Below, piece after piece: positions 41,977 to 51,372 of a stretch of 64,000 nt of DNA. The position numbers and the translations under genes were made by a program. The first letter of the stretch is position 1, and each line of letters opens with the position of its first letter. Location: positions 11,020,501 to 11,084,500 of the forward strand of contig NZ_JAPNKA010000001.1 in NCBI RefSeq assembly GCF_026626635.1. Direction: 5' to 3'. Source of the DNA: Archangium lansingense. Its GTDB lineage: Bacteria > Myxococcota > Myxococcia > Myxococcales > Myxococcaceae. The notes beneath the pieces were generated by a model. It made no database searches. It worked only from the letters and a program-made list of their open reading frames with translations, and had not been told where the DNA came from.

Positions 41977-42798
41977 TCAGAGGCTTGCGAGGGCCACGCG
42001 GTAGAGGGCCCGGTAGCCCATCCGCGGAGCAGGCTCGAAGCGCTCCGCCGAGAAGAGCTCCTCCAACAGGCGCTTGCCGTCCTCGCTCTCGTGCAGCCCC
42101 AGCAGGGCCCGCTCCAGCTGGCCCACCACTTCCGGCGCCACGCCCATGCCCACCGGCACCCCGTCGTTGGGCGCCTCCTCGGTGTAGGCGATGAGCTCGA
42201 AGGCTCCACCCTTCCCCGGCAGCACCACCTCCACGCCGTCCGCGTACGACAGCCCCGTGGACTCCGGAGGGCAGAAGATGCTCGCCACGTCCGCCACCCC
42301 GCCCTGCACCGCTTCCAGGGCCGCCTTGTACGAGCCCGCGAACTGCTGCGCGGCGAACGTCTTCACCGGCTCCTGGCCCTTGGCCTTCAGGTACGCCACG
42401 GGCAGCAGGTAGCCACCCACCGAGTCCCGGTCCACCCACGCCACGCGCGTGCCCTGCAGCTTCTCCAGCGTCAGCCCGGAGCCCGCCCGTGCCACCAGCG
42501 CCGAGCGGTACGACGAGCGCCCCCGCCGCACCCCGCGCGCCAGCACCCGCACCCCCATGGCCTCCACCCGCGCACACACGAAAGGCGGCGCCCAGACGGC
42601 ATCCGCCCGGCCTGCCAGCAAGTCCTTGGCGAGCGCCTCGTAACTGGCCGCCACACTGACCTCCACCTTGCGGCTCAAGGCCCGCTCGATGAAGGCGGTC
42701 AAACGCTCGGCCCGCTCGCGCGCCAGCGCGTTGCCCAGCGAGGGCGGCAGGCCGAACCGGAAGGAGAATCGTGCCGGGTTGGGAGGAGGAGCGGACAT
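41977..42798 (-). CDS. PhnD-like phosphate/phosphonate-binding protein without signal peptide
   Basis: A 273-residue protein with the periplasmic-binding fold of the PhnD/DUF3365-related class: FRFGLPPSLGNALARERAERLTAFIERALSRKVEVSV at the start, then DAVWAPPFVCARVEAMGVR, GTRVAWVDRDSVGGYLLP and AVQGGVADVASIF. It begins at ATG 42798 with MSAPPPNPARF and lacks an export signal, so it may sense a phosphorylated ligand in the cytoplasm. It follows the TerB-like gene by 16 bp in the ttcA direction. No permease genes lie nearby. Confidence 0.8.
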   Translation of the reverse strand: MSAPPPNPARFSFRFGLPPSLGNALARERAERLTAFIERALSRKVEVSVAASYEALAKDLLAGRADAVWAPPFVCARVEAMGVRVLARGVRRGRSSYRSALVARAGSGLTLEKLQGTRVAWVDRDSVGGYLLPVAYLKAKGQEPVKTFAAQQFAGSYKAALEAVQGGVADVASIFCPPESTGLSYADGVEVVLPGKGGAFELIAYTEEAPNDGVPVGMGVAPEVVGQLERALLGLHESEDGKRLLEELFSAERFEPAPRMGYRALYRVALASL

Positions 42799-42814
42799 GG
42801 TCGGGAGCCCGTGT

Positions 42815-43642
42815 CTACGCCTCGCGGTCCAACCGCGCCACTTCGTCGTCGGCGAGTCCGAACGTCGCCTGGAGCATGTGGAGGATGCGCTGCTCGTTGA
42901 GGCTCGGCTCCTGGCCTCCCGCGTGGGCAATCTTCGTCGCCAGCCGGTAGGCCTTCAGCCGCTGGGTGTGCGTCGTCAGCCCGCGCGCCATCACCTGCAG
43001 ACGCGTCGGCAGCCCCTCGGCCGCCAGGGCCGACACCGCCTCGCTCACGAAGGCCTGCGCCCGCTCGGGGCTCACGTTGTGGAAGAGCGGATCCGACGCG
43101 AAGCTCTCCACCAGCGCCCGCGCCTCCGCCTCCTTCAGGTGCCCGTCGGCCGCGCTCACCAGCACCATCACCTCGGCGAACAGGCGCTCCAGCGGCTCAC
43201 CCAGCGCCTCCGCCAGACTGCCTCCGCCCTCGATGACGTCGATGATTTGAGCCACCTCGTCCTCGGAGATGCCCAGCGCCGCCTGGAACGTCTTGAGCAG
43301 GCCCAGCTCCGTGCGCGTGGCCCGGTGGTCCGAGAACGCAATGGACGCCGCCAGCCCGAAGGCCAGCATCCGGTTCTTGTGGTCCGGCAGCCGCGCCCGC
43401 AGCGAGGCCAGAATCTCCTCCAGATCGTGCGCCTTGGACAGCCGCTGGGCGCTGGCCTCCACCAGCGCGTTGAGCTCCTCGGGCTTGGTGCCCTCGAACT
43501 CGGGGCGCTCGATGACGCGCCGCAGCAACGTCTGCATCTCCCGCTGCGAGACCCGGCCATCGGCCATGGCCGCCAGCAGCATCACCTCCACCAGCGCCGC
43601 GTTACGATCCTTGCGCGCCTTCACCGCCTCTTCCTTATGCAT
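42815..43642 (-). CDS. Two-domain TerB-like protein
   Basis: A 275-residue all-helical protein with two tellurite-resistance TerB-type domains: MLLAAMADGRVSQREMQTLLRR near residue 20 and MVLVSAADGHLKEAEARALVES near 155. Each has the ADGxxxxxE metal-site-like pattern of TerB (the second with K-E). It overlaps the ttcA stop by 8 bp and is likely co-translated. TerB proteins are cytoplasmic and linked to metal stress. A role with TtcA or with tRNA sulfur chemistry is not known. Confidence 0.8.
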   Translation of the reverse strand: MHKEEAVKARKDRNAALVEVMLLAAMADGRVSQREMQTLLRRVIERPEFEGTKPEELNALVEASAQRLSKAHDLEEILASLRARLPDHKNRMLAFGLAASIAFSDHRATRTELGLLKTFQAALGISEDEVAQIIDVIEGGGSLAEALGEPLERLFAEVMVLVSAADGHLKEAEARALVESFASDPLFHNVSPERAQAFVSEAVSALAAEGLPTRLQVMARGLTTHTQRLKAYRLATKIAHAGGQEPSLNEQRILHMLQATFGLADDEVARLDREA

Positions 43643-44492
43643 CCGCCAGCCCTCCCTGGATTCGTGCTGCCGTCGTCTGCACCTGCGCTTCCTCGGGTGG
43701 AGTACCCTCGGACGCGAGCGCAGAGAAGTCGAAAACGCTCCGGTCCAGCAGGTGGCTCGGCCGCACGTTGCTCATGGCGGAGAGCACGCTCTGGCGGACG
43801 TTGGGAATCTCCTTGCCCAGCTCCTCCATCAGCTTCTGCATGCGCTTGCGCTGGAGGTTCTCCTGCGTGCCGCACAGGTCGCAGGGGATGATGGGGAACT
43901 GCTTCGCCTCCGCGTAGGCGGCAATCTCCTTCTCCGGCGCGTAGCACAGCGGGCGGATGACGGTATTGCGCCCATCGTCGCTCTTGAGGATGGGCGGCAT
44001 GGCCTTGAGCGAGCCGGCGAAGAAGAGGTTGAGCAGCAGGGTATGGATGAGGTCGTCCCGGTGGTGGCCGAGGGCAATCTTGTTGCAGCCCAGCTCCACC
44101 GCGGCCGTATAGAGGATGCCCCGCCGCATTCGGGAGCAGACGGCGCATTGCGTCTTCCCGGGAGGCGTCTTCTCCAGGACGATGGAGTAGGTGTCCTCCT
44201 TGAGCATCTTGTAGGCGAAGCCCTCGGACTTGAACCAGCCCTCCAGCTTGTCGGCGGGGAAGCCGGGGTGGCCCTGGTCGAGGTTCACCGCCAGCAAGTC
44301 GAACTTCACTGGCGCGCGGCGCTGTAGCTCCCGGAGGAGGTACAGCATGGTGTACGAGTCCTTGCCACCGGACACACCCACCATGATGCGGTCCCCCTCG
44401 GAGATGAGGGAGTAGTCCGAAATGGCACGGCCCATGTGGCCGAGCAGGCTTTTCTCGAGGCGAAGGACGTCGGGGTTCATCGGGGTTGTCAT
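43635..44492 (-). CDS. ttcA: tRNA 2-thiocytidine(32) synthetase TtcA
   Basis: A 285-residue PP-loop ATPase with SGGKDS at 41-46, the Fe-S ligand pair C116-x-x-C119 (QCAVCSRM) and a further CDLC at 204-207 in place of the usual third Cys. GHHRDDLIHTLLLNLFF and the PLCYAPEKEI stretch are typical of TtcA. The enzyme thiolates C32 of certain tRNAs, Arg and Ser tRNAs among them. The start could be ATG 44492 or the ATG four codons later. It leads an operon with TerB- and PhnD-like genes. The C-terminal 30 residues are a variable extension. Confidence 0.9.
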   Translation of the reverse strand: MTTPMNPDVLRLEKSLLGHMGRAISDYSLISEGDRIMVGVSGGKDSYTMLYLLRELQRRAPVKFDLLAVNLDQGHPGFPADKLEGWFKSEGFAYKMLKEDTYSIVLEKTPPGKTQCAVCSRMRRGILYTAAVELGCNKIALGHHRDDLIHTLLLNLFFAGSLKAMPPILKSDDGRNTVIRPLCYAPEKEIAAYAEAKQFPIIPCDLCGTQENLQRKRMQKLMEELGKEIPNVRQSVLSAMSNVRPSHLLDRSVFDFSALASEGTPPEEAQVQTTAARIQGGLADA

Positions 44493-44558
44493 CCTAGCGG
44501 CGACTTAGGAAAAAACACGCTACACGTACATACCTGGTCCGCTAGCCTGCTCTCCGCA

Positions 44559-45725
44559 ATGCCGACCTTCCCACAAGGTGCGCAGGACATCATTGATTCC
44601 CCGGGGGCCCAGGAGGCGGCCCGGAAGCTCGAAGCGGCCCAGGAGCTGGCCGTGGACGTGGAGGCGGATGCGATGCACGCCTTCCGCGCCCGCCTGTGCT
44701 TCCTCCAGGTAGCCACGGACGAGGAGGTCCTGCTGTTCGACACGCTCCAGCCCGGGGTAGAGCCGGTCCTGCTGGCCCCTGTGATGGGGGACCCGGAGCG
44801 GACCAAGTTCTTCCATGCCGCGGGGGGAGACCTGCCCTACCTGGCCGAGGCGGGGGTGCGCGTACGGGGGCTCTTCGACACCCACCGGGCGGCGACACTG
44901 CTGGGCTGGCCCAAGGTGGGGTTGGCGGACCTGGCGCGCGAGCGGCTGGGCGTGGAGCTGCCGAAAGAGCACCAGCAGTCGGACTTCTCGCTGCGGCCGC
45001 TGCCTCCGGGGATGCGGGACTACATCGCCAACGACGTGCGCTACCTGGTGGAGCTGGGCCGCCTGGTGCGGGAGGAGACGCGCAAGGCGGACATCCTCGA
45101 AGAGGTGCTGCTGGACTGCCAGCGCATGTGCGACGAGGCGGCGGCGAGGCCAGAAGTAGGGGCGGACTTCAAGCCGCGCCTGCCGAAGGCGGGGCTGACG
45201 CCGACGCAGCTGGTGCTGGGCAATGCCATCGCCCAGGCGCTGCACCGCAAGCGGCTGGAGTGGGCCGAGGCGGAGAACGTGCCCATGGGGAGGATGCTCT
45301 CCAACATGGCCATCTCGGACATCGCGGTGAAGCCGCCGAGCAGTCCGAGGGAGCTGACGAAGGCGGCGGGAGTCCGGGGCGCCTTCGTACGGGCGCACGG
45401 AGACGAGGTGCTGGCCCTGGTGCGCGAGCTGCTGGAGAAGTCGCAGCGGGGCGAGCTGAAGCCGGAGCAGGAGCAGAAGGGGCCGAAGGACGCGAACCGG
45501 CGCAAGCGTGAGGAGGCGCTGAAGGCGTGGCGCGCGGAGAAGGCCTCGACGCGGAAGGTGACACCCTCGGTGGTGCTGCCCAACCCCGTCTTCGACACGC
45601 TCGTGTCACGTCCTCCGGCGAACCTGGACGAGCTGGGGGCGGTGCCCTACTTCGGGGACAAGCGCGTGCAGATCTACGGTGAGGAGCTGCTGGCGCTGCT
45701 CGGCCAGCATCCCGTGCAGAGCTGA
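44559..45725 (+). CDS. rnd: Ribonuclease D with two HRDC domains
   Basis: A 388-residue DEDDy 3'-5' exoribonuclease. Motif I is DVEAD at 33-37, motif II is in FFHAAGGDLPYLAEAG, and motif III is DYIANDVRYLVEL, with Tyr for the DEDDy class. HRDC domains follow at about 210-285 and 315-385. RNase D trims the 3' ends of tRNA and other small RNAs. The ATG at 44559 is the natural start; longer frames upstream cross the divergent ttcA promoter. A terminator hairpin follows the gene. It is divergent from ttcA with 66 bp between starts, so both are tRNA-metabolism genes side by side. Confidence 0.92.
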   Translation: MPTFPQGAQDIIDSPGAQEAARKLEAAQELAVDVEADAMHAFRARLCFLQVATDEEVLLFDTLQPGVEPVLLAPVMGDPERTKFFHAAGGDLPYLAEAGVRVRGLFDTHRAATLLGWPKVGLADLARERLGVELPKEHQQSDFSLRPLPPGMRDYIANDVRYLVELGRLVREETRKADILEEVLLDCQRMCDEAAARPEVGADFKPRLPKAGLTPTQLVLGNAIAQALHRKRLEWAEAENVPMGRMLSNMAISDIAVKPPSSPRELTKAAGVRGAFVRAHGDEVLALVRELLEKSQRGELKPEQEQKGPKDANRRKREEALKAWRAEKASTRKVTPSVVLPNPVFDTLVSRPPANLDELGAVPYFGDKRVQIYGEELLALLGQHPVQS

Positions 45726-45740
45726 ACCTGCCTCGAGCGA

Positions 45741-45772
45741 ACCTGCCCCGGGACAACACTCCCGGGACAGGT
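45741..45772 (+). terminator. Terminator-like hairpin after RNase D
   Basis: ACCTG and CCCGGGA at 45741-45753 pair with TCCCGGG and CAGGT at 45760-45772, with one internal mismatch and loop CAACAC. It lies 15 bases after the rnd stop. Confidence 0.6.
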
Positions 45773-45917
45773 GGCGGAGCAAACCTCAGGGCTTGGAGGC
45801 CAGAACTCCCAGCGACATGCCGCGAGCACCCCTCCGCACGGAGGGGTCCCAGCCCTCACGCGCTGCGCAATAGAAACGGCGCCCAGGCGTTCTCCCGCCA
45901 CCCAACAGAGGGAATCC

Positions 45918-48635
45918 ATGATCGTCCGCCTCCGCCACACCCCGTGGGCGCTGCTCGCGCTCACCCTGGCCTGTGCCGCGCCCCAGCAGGGCACCGCGCT
46001 CACCACACCCGCGACCCCACCGCCGGCCCCCGCTGCCGAGACTCCTCGTCCCCCCACGTTCCGCCTGGGCACCCAGGTGAAGCCCACGGGCTACAAGGTG
46101 GAGCTCTCGGTGAACCCGAAGCAGGAGGCCTTCGAGGGAGTAGTGGAGATCGCCCTCACGGTGTCTGAAGCCACGCGGCAGGTGTGGCTGCACGGCAATG
46201 GCCTGAAGGTGAAGGAGGCCACGCTCACGGCGGGAGGCGCGTCGCAGCCGGCACGCGTGGTGACGGAGAGCAACAGCCTCCTCGGCTTCCTGCTAGAGCG
46301 CCCGGTGGGCCCGGGCACGGCGACGCTGCGTGTGGCGTACCAGGGGCTCGCGCCTGCGAAGGAGACGGTGGGCCTCTTCCGCCAGAAGGATGGGGACAAC
46401 TGGTACGCACTGACACAGTTCCAGCCGGATGACGCGCGGCGGGCGATGCCGTGCTTCGACGAGCCGGGCTTCAAGGTGCCATGGCAGCTCACGCTGAGGG
46501 TGCCGCGGGACCAGCGGGCCTTCTCCAACACGCCGGTGGATTCCGAGGAGACGGGCCCGGACGGTTGGAAGACGGTGCGCTTCCGGCCCACGCCGCCGCT
46601 GCCCAGCGAGGTGGTGGCCTTCGCGGTAGGCCCCTTCGAGACGGTGGACGCGGCGCCGGCCGGACAGAAGAACACGCCGGTGCGCATCGTGGTGCCCAAG
46701 GGCCGCACGGCCGAGGCCGCTTATGCCGCCCAGGCCACGCCGCCGCTGCTCGGCCTGCTGGAGGACTACTTCGGCATCCCCTACCCCTACGAGAAGCTGG
46801 ACGTATTGACCATTCCGCAACCCGTCCTCTTCGGGGCCATGGAGAACCCGGGGCTCATCACCTTCCAGATGCCCCTGCTGCTGGCCCGGCCCGAGCAGGA
46901 CACGCTGGCGCGCCAGCGCGACTTCGCGCAGGTGCAGGCGCACGAGCTGGCCCACCAGTGGTTCGGCAACCTCGTGACGCTGGCCTGGTGGGATGACACC
47001 TGGCTCAACGAGTCCTTCGCGGACTGGCTCGCGCTCAAGGTGACGGGCCAGTGGCAGCCCTCGTGGAACATGGAGGCCGCGCGCGTGCGTGAACAGGCCA
47101 ATGCGATGACGGCGGACCGGCTCGTCACCACGCGCCGCATCCTCCAGCCCGTGGAGAGCGAGGGGGACATCCTCACCGCCTTCGACGGCGCCATCACCTA
47201 CGACAAGGGCAACGCGGTGCTCGCCATGTTCGAGTCCTGGGTGGGCCCGGAGCGCTTCCGCGAGGGCGTACGCGCCCACATGCGCAAGCACGCCCATGGC
47301 AACGCCACCGCGGCCGACTTCTTCCAGGCCCTCTCCGAGGCCTCGGGCACCGACATGACGGCCTCCCTCTCCACCTTCCTCGTCCAGCCCGGCGTGCCCC
47401 TCGTCACCATGGGGCTGCTATGCGAGGCGGGCGCGCCTCCGAAGCTGACGCTGGCGCAGCGCCGCTTCCTGCCCGTGGGCTCGAAGGGCGCGGGCACGGC
47501 GGAGCAGACGTGGCACGTGCCCGTGTGCGTGCGCTACGGCACCGGCAAGCAGGAGGCGCGGGCCTGCACCCTCCTCACCGAGAAGACGGGCGAGCTCGTG
47601 CTGAAGGGCGCCACCGGCTGCCCTGAATGGGTCGCCCCGAACGCCGATGCGCGCGGCTATTACCAGGTGAAGCTGGAGGGTGACCTGCTCGGCAGACTCA
47701 CCCGCGGTGGCGGCAAGCAGCTCACCCTGCCCGAGCGCATGGGCCTGCTCGGCGACGCCCAGGCGCTGATGGCCAGCAACGAGCTGCCCGTGGACGAAGC
47801 CCTCGGCGTGGTAACGCGCCTGTTGCCCTCGGATGACAGGGACCTGCTTACCCGAGCGCTGGGCATGGTGGGCTCGGTGCGGCGCGAGTTCATCCCCGAG
47901 GCGCTGAGGCCCAAGTACGCGGCCTTCGTGCGCCACACGTTCGGCGACAAGGCACGCGCGCTCGGCCTGCAGCCGCGCCCGGGCGAGGACGAGGCCACGC
48001 GTCTGCTGAGGCCCTCGGTCGTGAGGGTCGTGGCGCTCCTGGGCGAAGAGCCGTCACTCCTGGCTGGAGCCCGCGAGCTGACGCGCAAGTGGCTGGAGGA
48101 TCGCCGAGCCGTCTCACCGGAGATGGTGGAGGTGGTGCTGCAGCTGGCCGCGGTGAAGGGGGATGCCGCGCTCCACCAGCGCCTGCTCGCCGAGGCCCGG
48201 AAGACAACGGAACCGGCCGAGCGCGGCAAGCTGTTTGGCGCGCTGGGCTCCTTCCGCGACCCGGCGCTCGCCCGCGCCACCACCGCCCTCATGCTCTCCG
48301 AGGACTTCTCCACGCTCGAGGTCACCTCGGGCCTGGTGAATGCCATGCTGTCCGCGGAGAGCACGCGCGAGCACTTCTACACCTACGTGACGGAGCACTT
48401 CGACGCGATCATGGCCCGGATGCCGCACGAGATAGGCGGCCACATGCCGTGGCTGGGTGGCGCATTCTGCGATGCCGAGCACCGCCAGCATGTGGAGACC
48501 TTCTTCAAGGAGCGCGCGGCCCGCTACCCCGGCGGCCCGAAGTTCCTGGAGAAGGCGCTGGAGAACGTGGACCTGTGCATCGCCCAGCGCGAGTCCCTCC
48601 AGCCCGGACTGGTGCGCTTCCTCTCGCGCCAGTAA
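45918..48635 (+). CDS. M1 family aminopeptidase lipoprotein (aminopeptidase N-like)
   Basis: A 905-residue zinc metallopeptidase, starting at ATG 45918 after GAGGGAA. The signal ends in lipobox LALTLAC. Substrate motif GAMEN is present (FGAMENPGLITF), and the zinc site is H342-E343-x-x-H346 with E365 (HELAHQWFGN...NESFADW). The C-terminal 350 residues form the helical ERAP1-like domain. Enzymes of this class remove N-terminal residues from peptides; the lipoprotein signal puts this one at the envelope, perhaps for predatory nutrition. It ends 8 bp before a strong bidirectional terminator. Confidence 0.92.
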   Translation: MIVRLRHTPWALLALTLACAAPQQGTALTTPATPPPAPAAETPRPPTFRLGTQVKPTGYKVELSVNPKQEAFEGVVEIALTVSEATRQVWLHGNGLKVKEATLTAGGASQPARVVTESNSLLGFLLERPVGPGTATLRVAYQGLAPAKETVGLFRQKDGDNWYALTQFQPDDARRAMPCFDEPGFKVPWQLTLRVPRDQRAFSNTPVDSEETGPDGWKTVRFRPTPPLPSEVVAFAVGPFETVDAAPAGQKNTPVRIVVPKGRTAEAAYAAQATPPLLGLLEDYFGIPYPYEKLDVLTIPQPVLFGAMENPGLITFQMPLLLARPEQDTLARQRDFAQVQAHELAHQWFGNLVTLAWWDDTWLNESFADWLALKVTGQWQPSWNMEAARVREQANAMTADRLVTTRRILQPVESEGDILTAFDGAITYDKGNAVLAMFESWVGPERFREGVRAHMRKHAHGNATAADFFQALSEASGTDMTASLSTFLVQPGVPLVTMGLLCEAGAPPKLTLAQRRFLPVGSKGAGTAEQTWHVPVCVRYGTGKQEARACTLLTEKTGELVLKGATGCPEWVAPNADARGYYQVKLEGDLLGRLTRGGGKQLTLPERMGLLGDAQALMASNELPVDEALGVVTRLLPSDDRDLLTRALGMVGSVRREFIPEALRPKYAAFVRHTFGDKARALGLQPRPGEDEATRLLRPSVVRVVALLGEEPSLLAGARELTRKWLEDRRAVSPEMVEVVLQLAAVKGDAALHQRLLAEARKTTEPAERGKLFGALGSFRDPALARATTALMLSEDFSTLEVTSGLVNAMLSAESTREHFYTYVTEHFDAIMARMPHEIGGHMPWLGGAFCDAEHRQHVETFFKERAARYPGGPKFLEKALENVDLCIAQRESLQPGLVRFLSRQ

Positions 48636-48642
48636 TGGAAGA

Positions 48643-48677
48643 AGCCCTCCGCGAGGCTGGTGTGCTCGCGGAGGGCT
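48643..48677. terminator. Bidirectional terminator between convergent peptidase genes
   Basis: AGCCCTCCGCGAG at 48643-48655 and CTCGCGGAGGGCT at 48665-48677 form a perfect 13 bp stem with a 9-base loop. It lies between the M1 peptidase and the astacin gene, whose stops face each other, and can serve both. Confidence 0.7.
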
Positions 48678-48698
48678 GCTGGCTCGGCTCGCCGGCTT

Positions 48699-50987
48699 CT
48701 AGAGCCGGGTCATCGTGAACTTCTGGTTGTCGTAGCCATTGCAGAACCACTGGAGGATCTCGCCGCCGTTCTCCTGGCTGAAGGCGAAGACGTCCAGGCA
48801 CTTGCCGCTGTGTTTGGCCTTGAGGCTGTAGTAGCCGTCGCCGTGGCTCACGAGCGAGAACTTCTGGTTGTCGTTACCGTTCCACGACCACTGCTGGACG
48901 GCGGCCCCATCCGCCGTGGAGCTGTTACCGATGTCGAGGCACTTGCCGCTGCTCCTCGCCACGACGAAGTAGTAGCCGTCCCCGGTGGCGCGGAGGGAGA
49001 ACTTCTGGTTGTCGCCGTTCCCCCAGGGCCACTGCTGCAGCCGGGCCCCGTCATGGGTGTCGTCGTTCACGATGTCCATGAACTGGCCGCTGTGCTTCGC
49101 CGCGAAGCTGTACAGCTTGTCCGACTGGTCCATCAGCACGGAGAGGTAGCCCGTGTTGTCGTTCACGTGGTCGATGTGGAAGCCGAGGAGATCCTTGCTC
49201 CCATCGTTGTTGAAGTCGTAGACGGCCACGTCGGCCCCCTGGGTGTGCTCGCCCACCCGCGCATTGAGCGTGCGGGCGGCGGTGTTCATCGCAGAGCCGG
49301 AGCCACTCCAGCCCGACGACACCGCGCCCGTCGACGACGAGAGGTCATAGCCGACCTGGTAGACGTGGACGTCATCGCCCGACAGTGCATCCACCCAGGA
49401 GATCACGATGTCGGGCTTGCCGTTGCCGTCCATGTCGGCGACGTCGAGACCCATCTCCTGCGTGGTGTTCCCCACCCAGCCGGTCTTCGTGTGGTTGCCG
49501 CTGTACGAGCTGATGCCGCCACTCGAGCTGAGGTCCCAGCCGACGCTGTAGTAGATGGCGTTCCCGCCACTCGCGTCATCGACGGTGCCCACGACCATGT
49601 CGAGCTTGCCGTTGCCGTTGAGGTCATACAGGGCGACATCGGCGCCTTGCGTACGGCTGCCGTGGAATCCACCCGAGAAGCCGTAGGGGCCGCTCCATGA
49701 ACTGACGGAGCCGCTCGTCGTCAGGTCCCAGCCGATGCGGTAGTGGGTACCGTCCGCGCCGTCCGGATTGTCGACGTGGACGACGACCAGGTCGGGCCGG
49801 CCGTTGCCATTGATGTCACCCACGGCGATGCCGGCACCGCTCGTCGTGTTGCCCCACCAGCCGCCGATGCTGGTGGGACCGCTCCAGTTCGTGGGCCTGT
49901 ACTTCGTGCCCGCGCCGTTGGCGAGCGTGACCTTGTCGATGTTCCAGCCGATCCGGTAGTGACCGTTGTTCCCGCCGCTCGGGTCATCCACGTGGAAGAC
50001 GATCATGTCGGGCCGGGAGTCGCTGTCGAGCTGCGTGATCGCCACGCCGCCACCCGCGTTGGCGCTCCCCCACCAGCCAGAGATGTTGGTGAACTCCGTC
50101 ACCCCGTCGTAGATGGTCCTGATTGTCTCGAGGTCGGTCGAGCTCAGTCCATCGCGCTGGCCGATCGTCACGCCGGAAGTGCGCGGGGTGATCGTCTCCG
50201 CGCCGTTGATGCCGAACGCGTTGCGCGAGTAGTGCATGATCGAGCCGTAGTCGTACGCGCCGACGTCCAGGCCGTCATACCCACTGGCCGTATAGGTCTG
50301 GAAGTTGTGCGAGTAGCCCGACTGGATGTTGCTCCAGTTGATGGTGACGTAGTTGTCGCGGTCGCTGCGCATCTGCTCGTGCCACACCCCCAGGGCATGT
50401 CCGATCTCATGGATGGCGTTGCCCGTGGAGCAGCCGCTTTCCAGGGTGATGTTCTGCGCGCCGCCCACCTTGCCAACGGACGAGCTGCACCCGGAGCCCG
50501 ACACGAACCTCACGTAGTCCGTCTCGTTCGTGCGGGCGACGAACTTGATGTTCGTCTTCTCCGTCCAGTGCGCGATGGCGTCGGTGACGCGCGACGGGCT
50601 GCTCAGCCCCGAGTCGATCACATAGGGCACCACGCCATTGGGCCAACGCGTCGAGGCATAGGAGCGGGCCGTTCCACTGGCATGACGCTCGCCCGGCTCG
50701 GACAGGAGGTGCAGCGGCATCACGATGTCCCCGTCGATGACCGCGTTGCCGTCGATCTCCTCGTAGCTCACCTGGAGCTCGCCCCGCTCCGTGCGCAGCA
50801 TGCCGGTGCGCGCAACGCCGGTCCGCCCCGGGTAGGCGAGCTCGGCTCCGCCGAACGTGGAGGGCAGCTCTTCCGTCTCTGACTCCTCGACGGCACCGCC
50901 ACATCCGGCCTGCGTGGTGATGGCGAGCATGCCGAGGCTCGCGGCGGTGAGCGTGTTGCGGAGCTGGAACTTCTTCGGGGTCTTCAT
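48699..50987 (-). CDS. Astacin-family (M12A) metalloprotease with FG-GAP and ricin repeats
   Basis: A 762-residue exported protein with signal AASLGMLAITTQAGC. The astacin domain (about 110-295) contains H193-E194-x-x-H197...H203 (HEIGHALGVWHEQMRSDRD) and the Met-turn SIMHYS with M251. Residues about 300-615 hold four or five FG-GAP/VCBS-type repeats with calcium-binding loops (DINGNGRPD, DLNGNGKLD, DMDGNGKPD). The last 130 residues form a ricin-type beta-trefoil with QxW motifs (QQWSWNGNDNQKF). It is presumably a secreted protease tethered to sugars. It faces the M1 gene across a terminator. Confidence 0.92.
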   Translation of the reverse strand: MKTPKKFQLRNTLTAASLGMLAITTQAGCGGAVEESETEELPSTFGGAELAYPGRTGVARTGMLRTERGELQVSYEEIDGNAVIDGDIVMPLHLLSEPGERHASGTARSYASTRWPNGVVPYVIDSGLSSPSRVTDAIAHWTEKTNIKFVARTNETDYVRFVSGSGCSSSVGKVGGAQNITLESGCSTGNAIHEIGHALGVWHEQMRSDRDNYVTINWSNIQSGYSHNFQTYTASGYDGLDVGAYDYGSIMHYSRNAFGINGAETITPRTSGVTIGQRDGLSSTDLETIRTIYDGVTEFTNISGWWGSANAGGGVAITQLDSDSRPDMIVFHVDDPSGGNNGHYRIGWNIDKVTLANGAGTKYRPTNWSGPTSIGGWWGNTTSGAGIAVGDINGNGRPDLVVVHVDNPDGADGTHYRIGWDLTTSGSVSSWSGPYGFSGGFHGSRTQGADVALYDLNGNGKLDMVVGTVDDASGGNAIYYSVGWDLSSSGGISSYSGNHTKTGWVGNTTQEMGLDVADMDGNGKPDIVISWVDALSGDDVHVYQVGYDLSSSTGAVSSGWSGSGSAMNTAARTLNARVGEHTQGADVAVYDFNNDGSKDLLGFHIDHVNDNTGYLSVLMDQSDKLYSFAAKHSGQFMDIVNDDTHDGARLQQWPWGNGDNQKFSLRATGDGYYFVVARSSGKCLDIGNSSTADGAAVQQWSWNGNDNQKFSLVSHGDGYYSLKAKHSGKCLDVFAFSQENGGEILQWFCNGYDNQKFTMTRL

Positions 50988-51014
50988 CTCGCGTGTCCTC
51001 TGGTGAAGGGGTCT

Positions 51015-51248
51015 TCACCGCCTTGGGACACGCGAGTCCGAAATTCGGGCAAGGCCGCTGGAGAAAAAGGTGTTCAGCGTCTCCAGCACCGGACCCACAC
51101 GGAGCGTAATCTTCCGCCCGTGCGGACTGAGCACGAAGACAGGCGTCCCACTTGCATCTGCGCTGACGACATGCACGCCAGGAGGTTTGCCGGAGTTTCT
51201 CGGAGAGCGGGGCGGGAACCTCGGTGTGCTCCTGTGCGTCCTACTCAA
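51015..51248 (-). CDS. Doubtful 77-residue ORF upstream of the astacin gene
   Basis: An ORF in the astacin direction ending 27 bp before its start. The middle part (GVHVVSADASGTPVFVLSPH, then ITLRVGPVLETLNTFF) has a protein-like alternation of hydrophobic residues, but there is no clear ribosome site and no recognised family. It may be a small gene, a fragment, or chance. The rest of the 50988-51372 gap holds no feature I can support. Confidence 0.25.
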   Translation of the reverse strand: MSRTHRSTPRFPPRSPRNSGKPPGVHVVSADASGTPVFVLSPHGRKITLRVGPVLETLNTFFSSGLARISDSRVPRR

Positions 51249-51372
51249 GGTCAGTAGGGACGAACCTCAATGTCATGGAGCCGATTTAACATGCGTCCGT
51301 GAGGGCGGCAGATCCGGTTGCGGCTGGGGGGAACGTGCGTAGTTTTGAAGCCGCTGTGGAGGTGGCGTGGGC

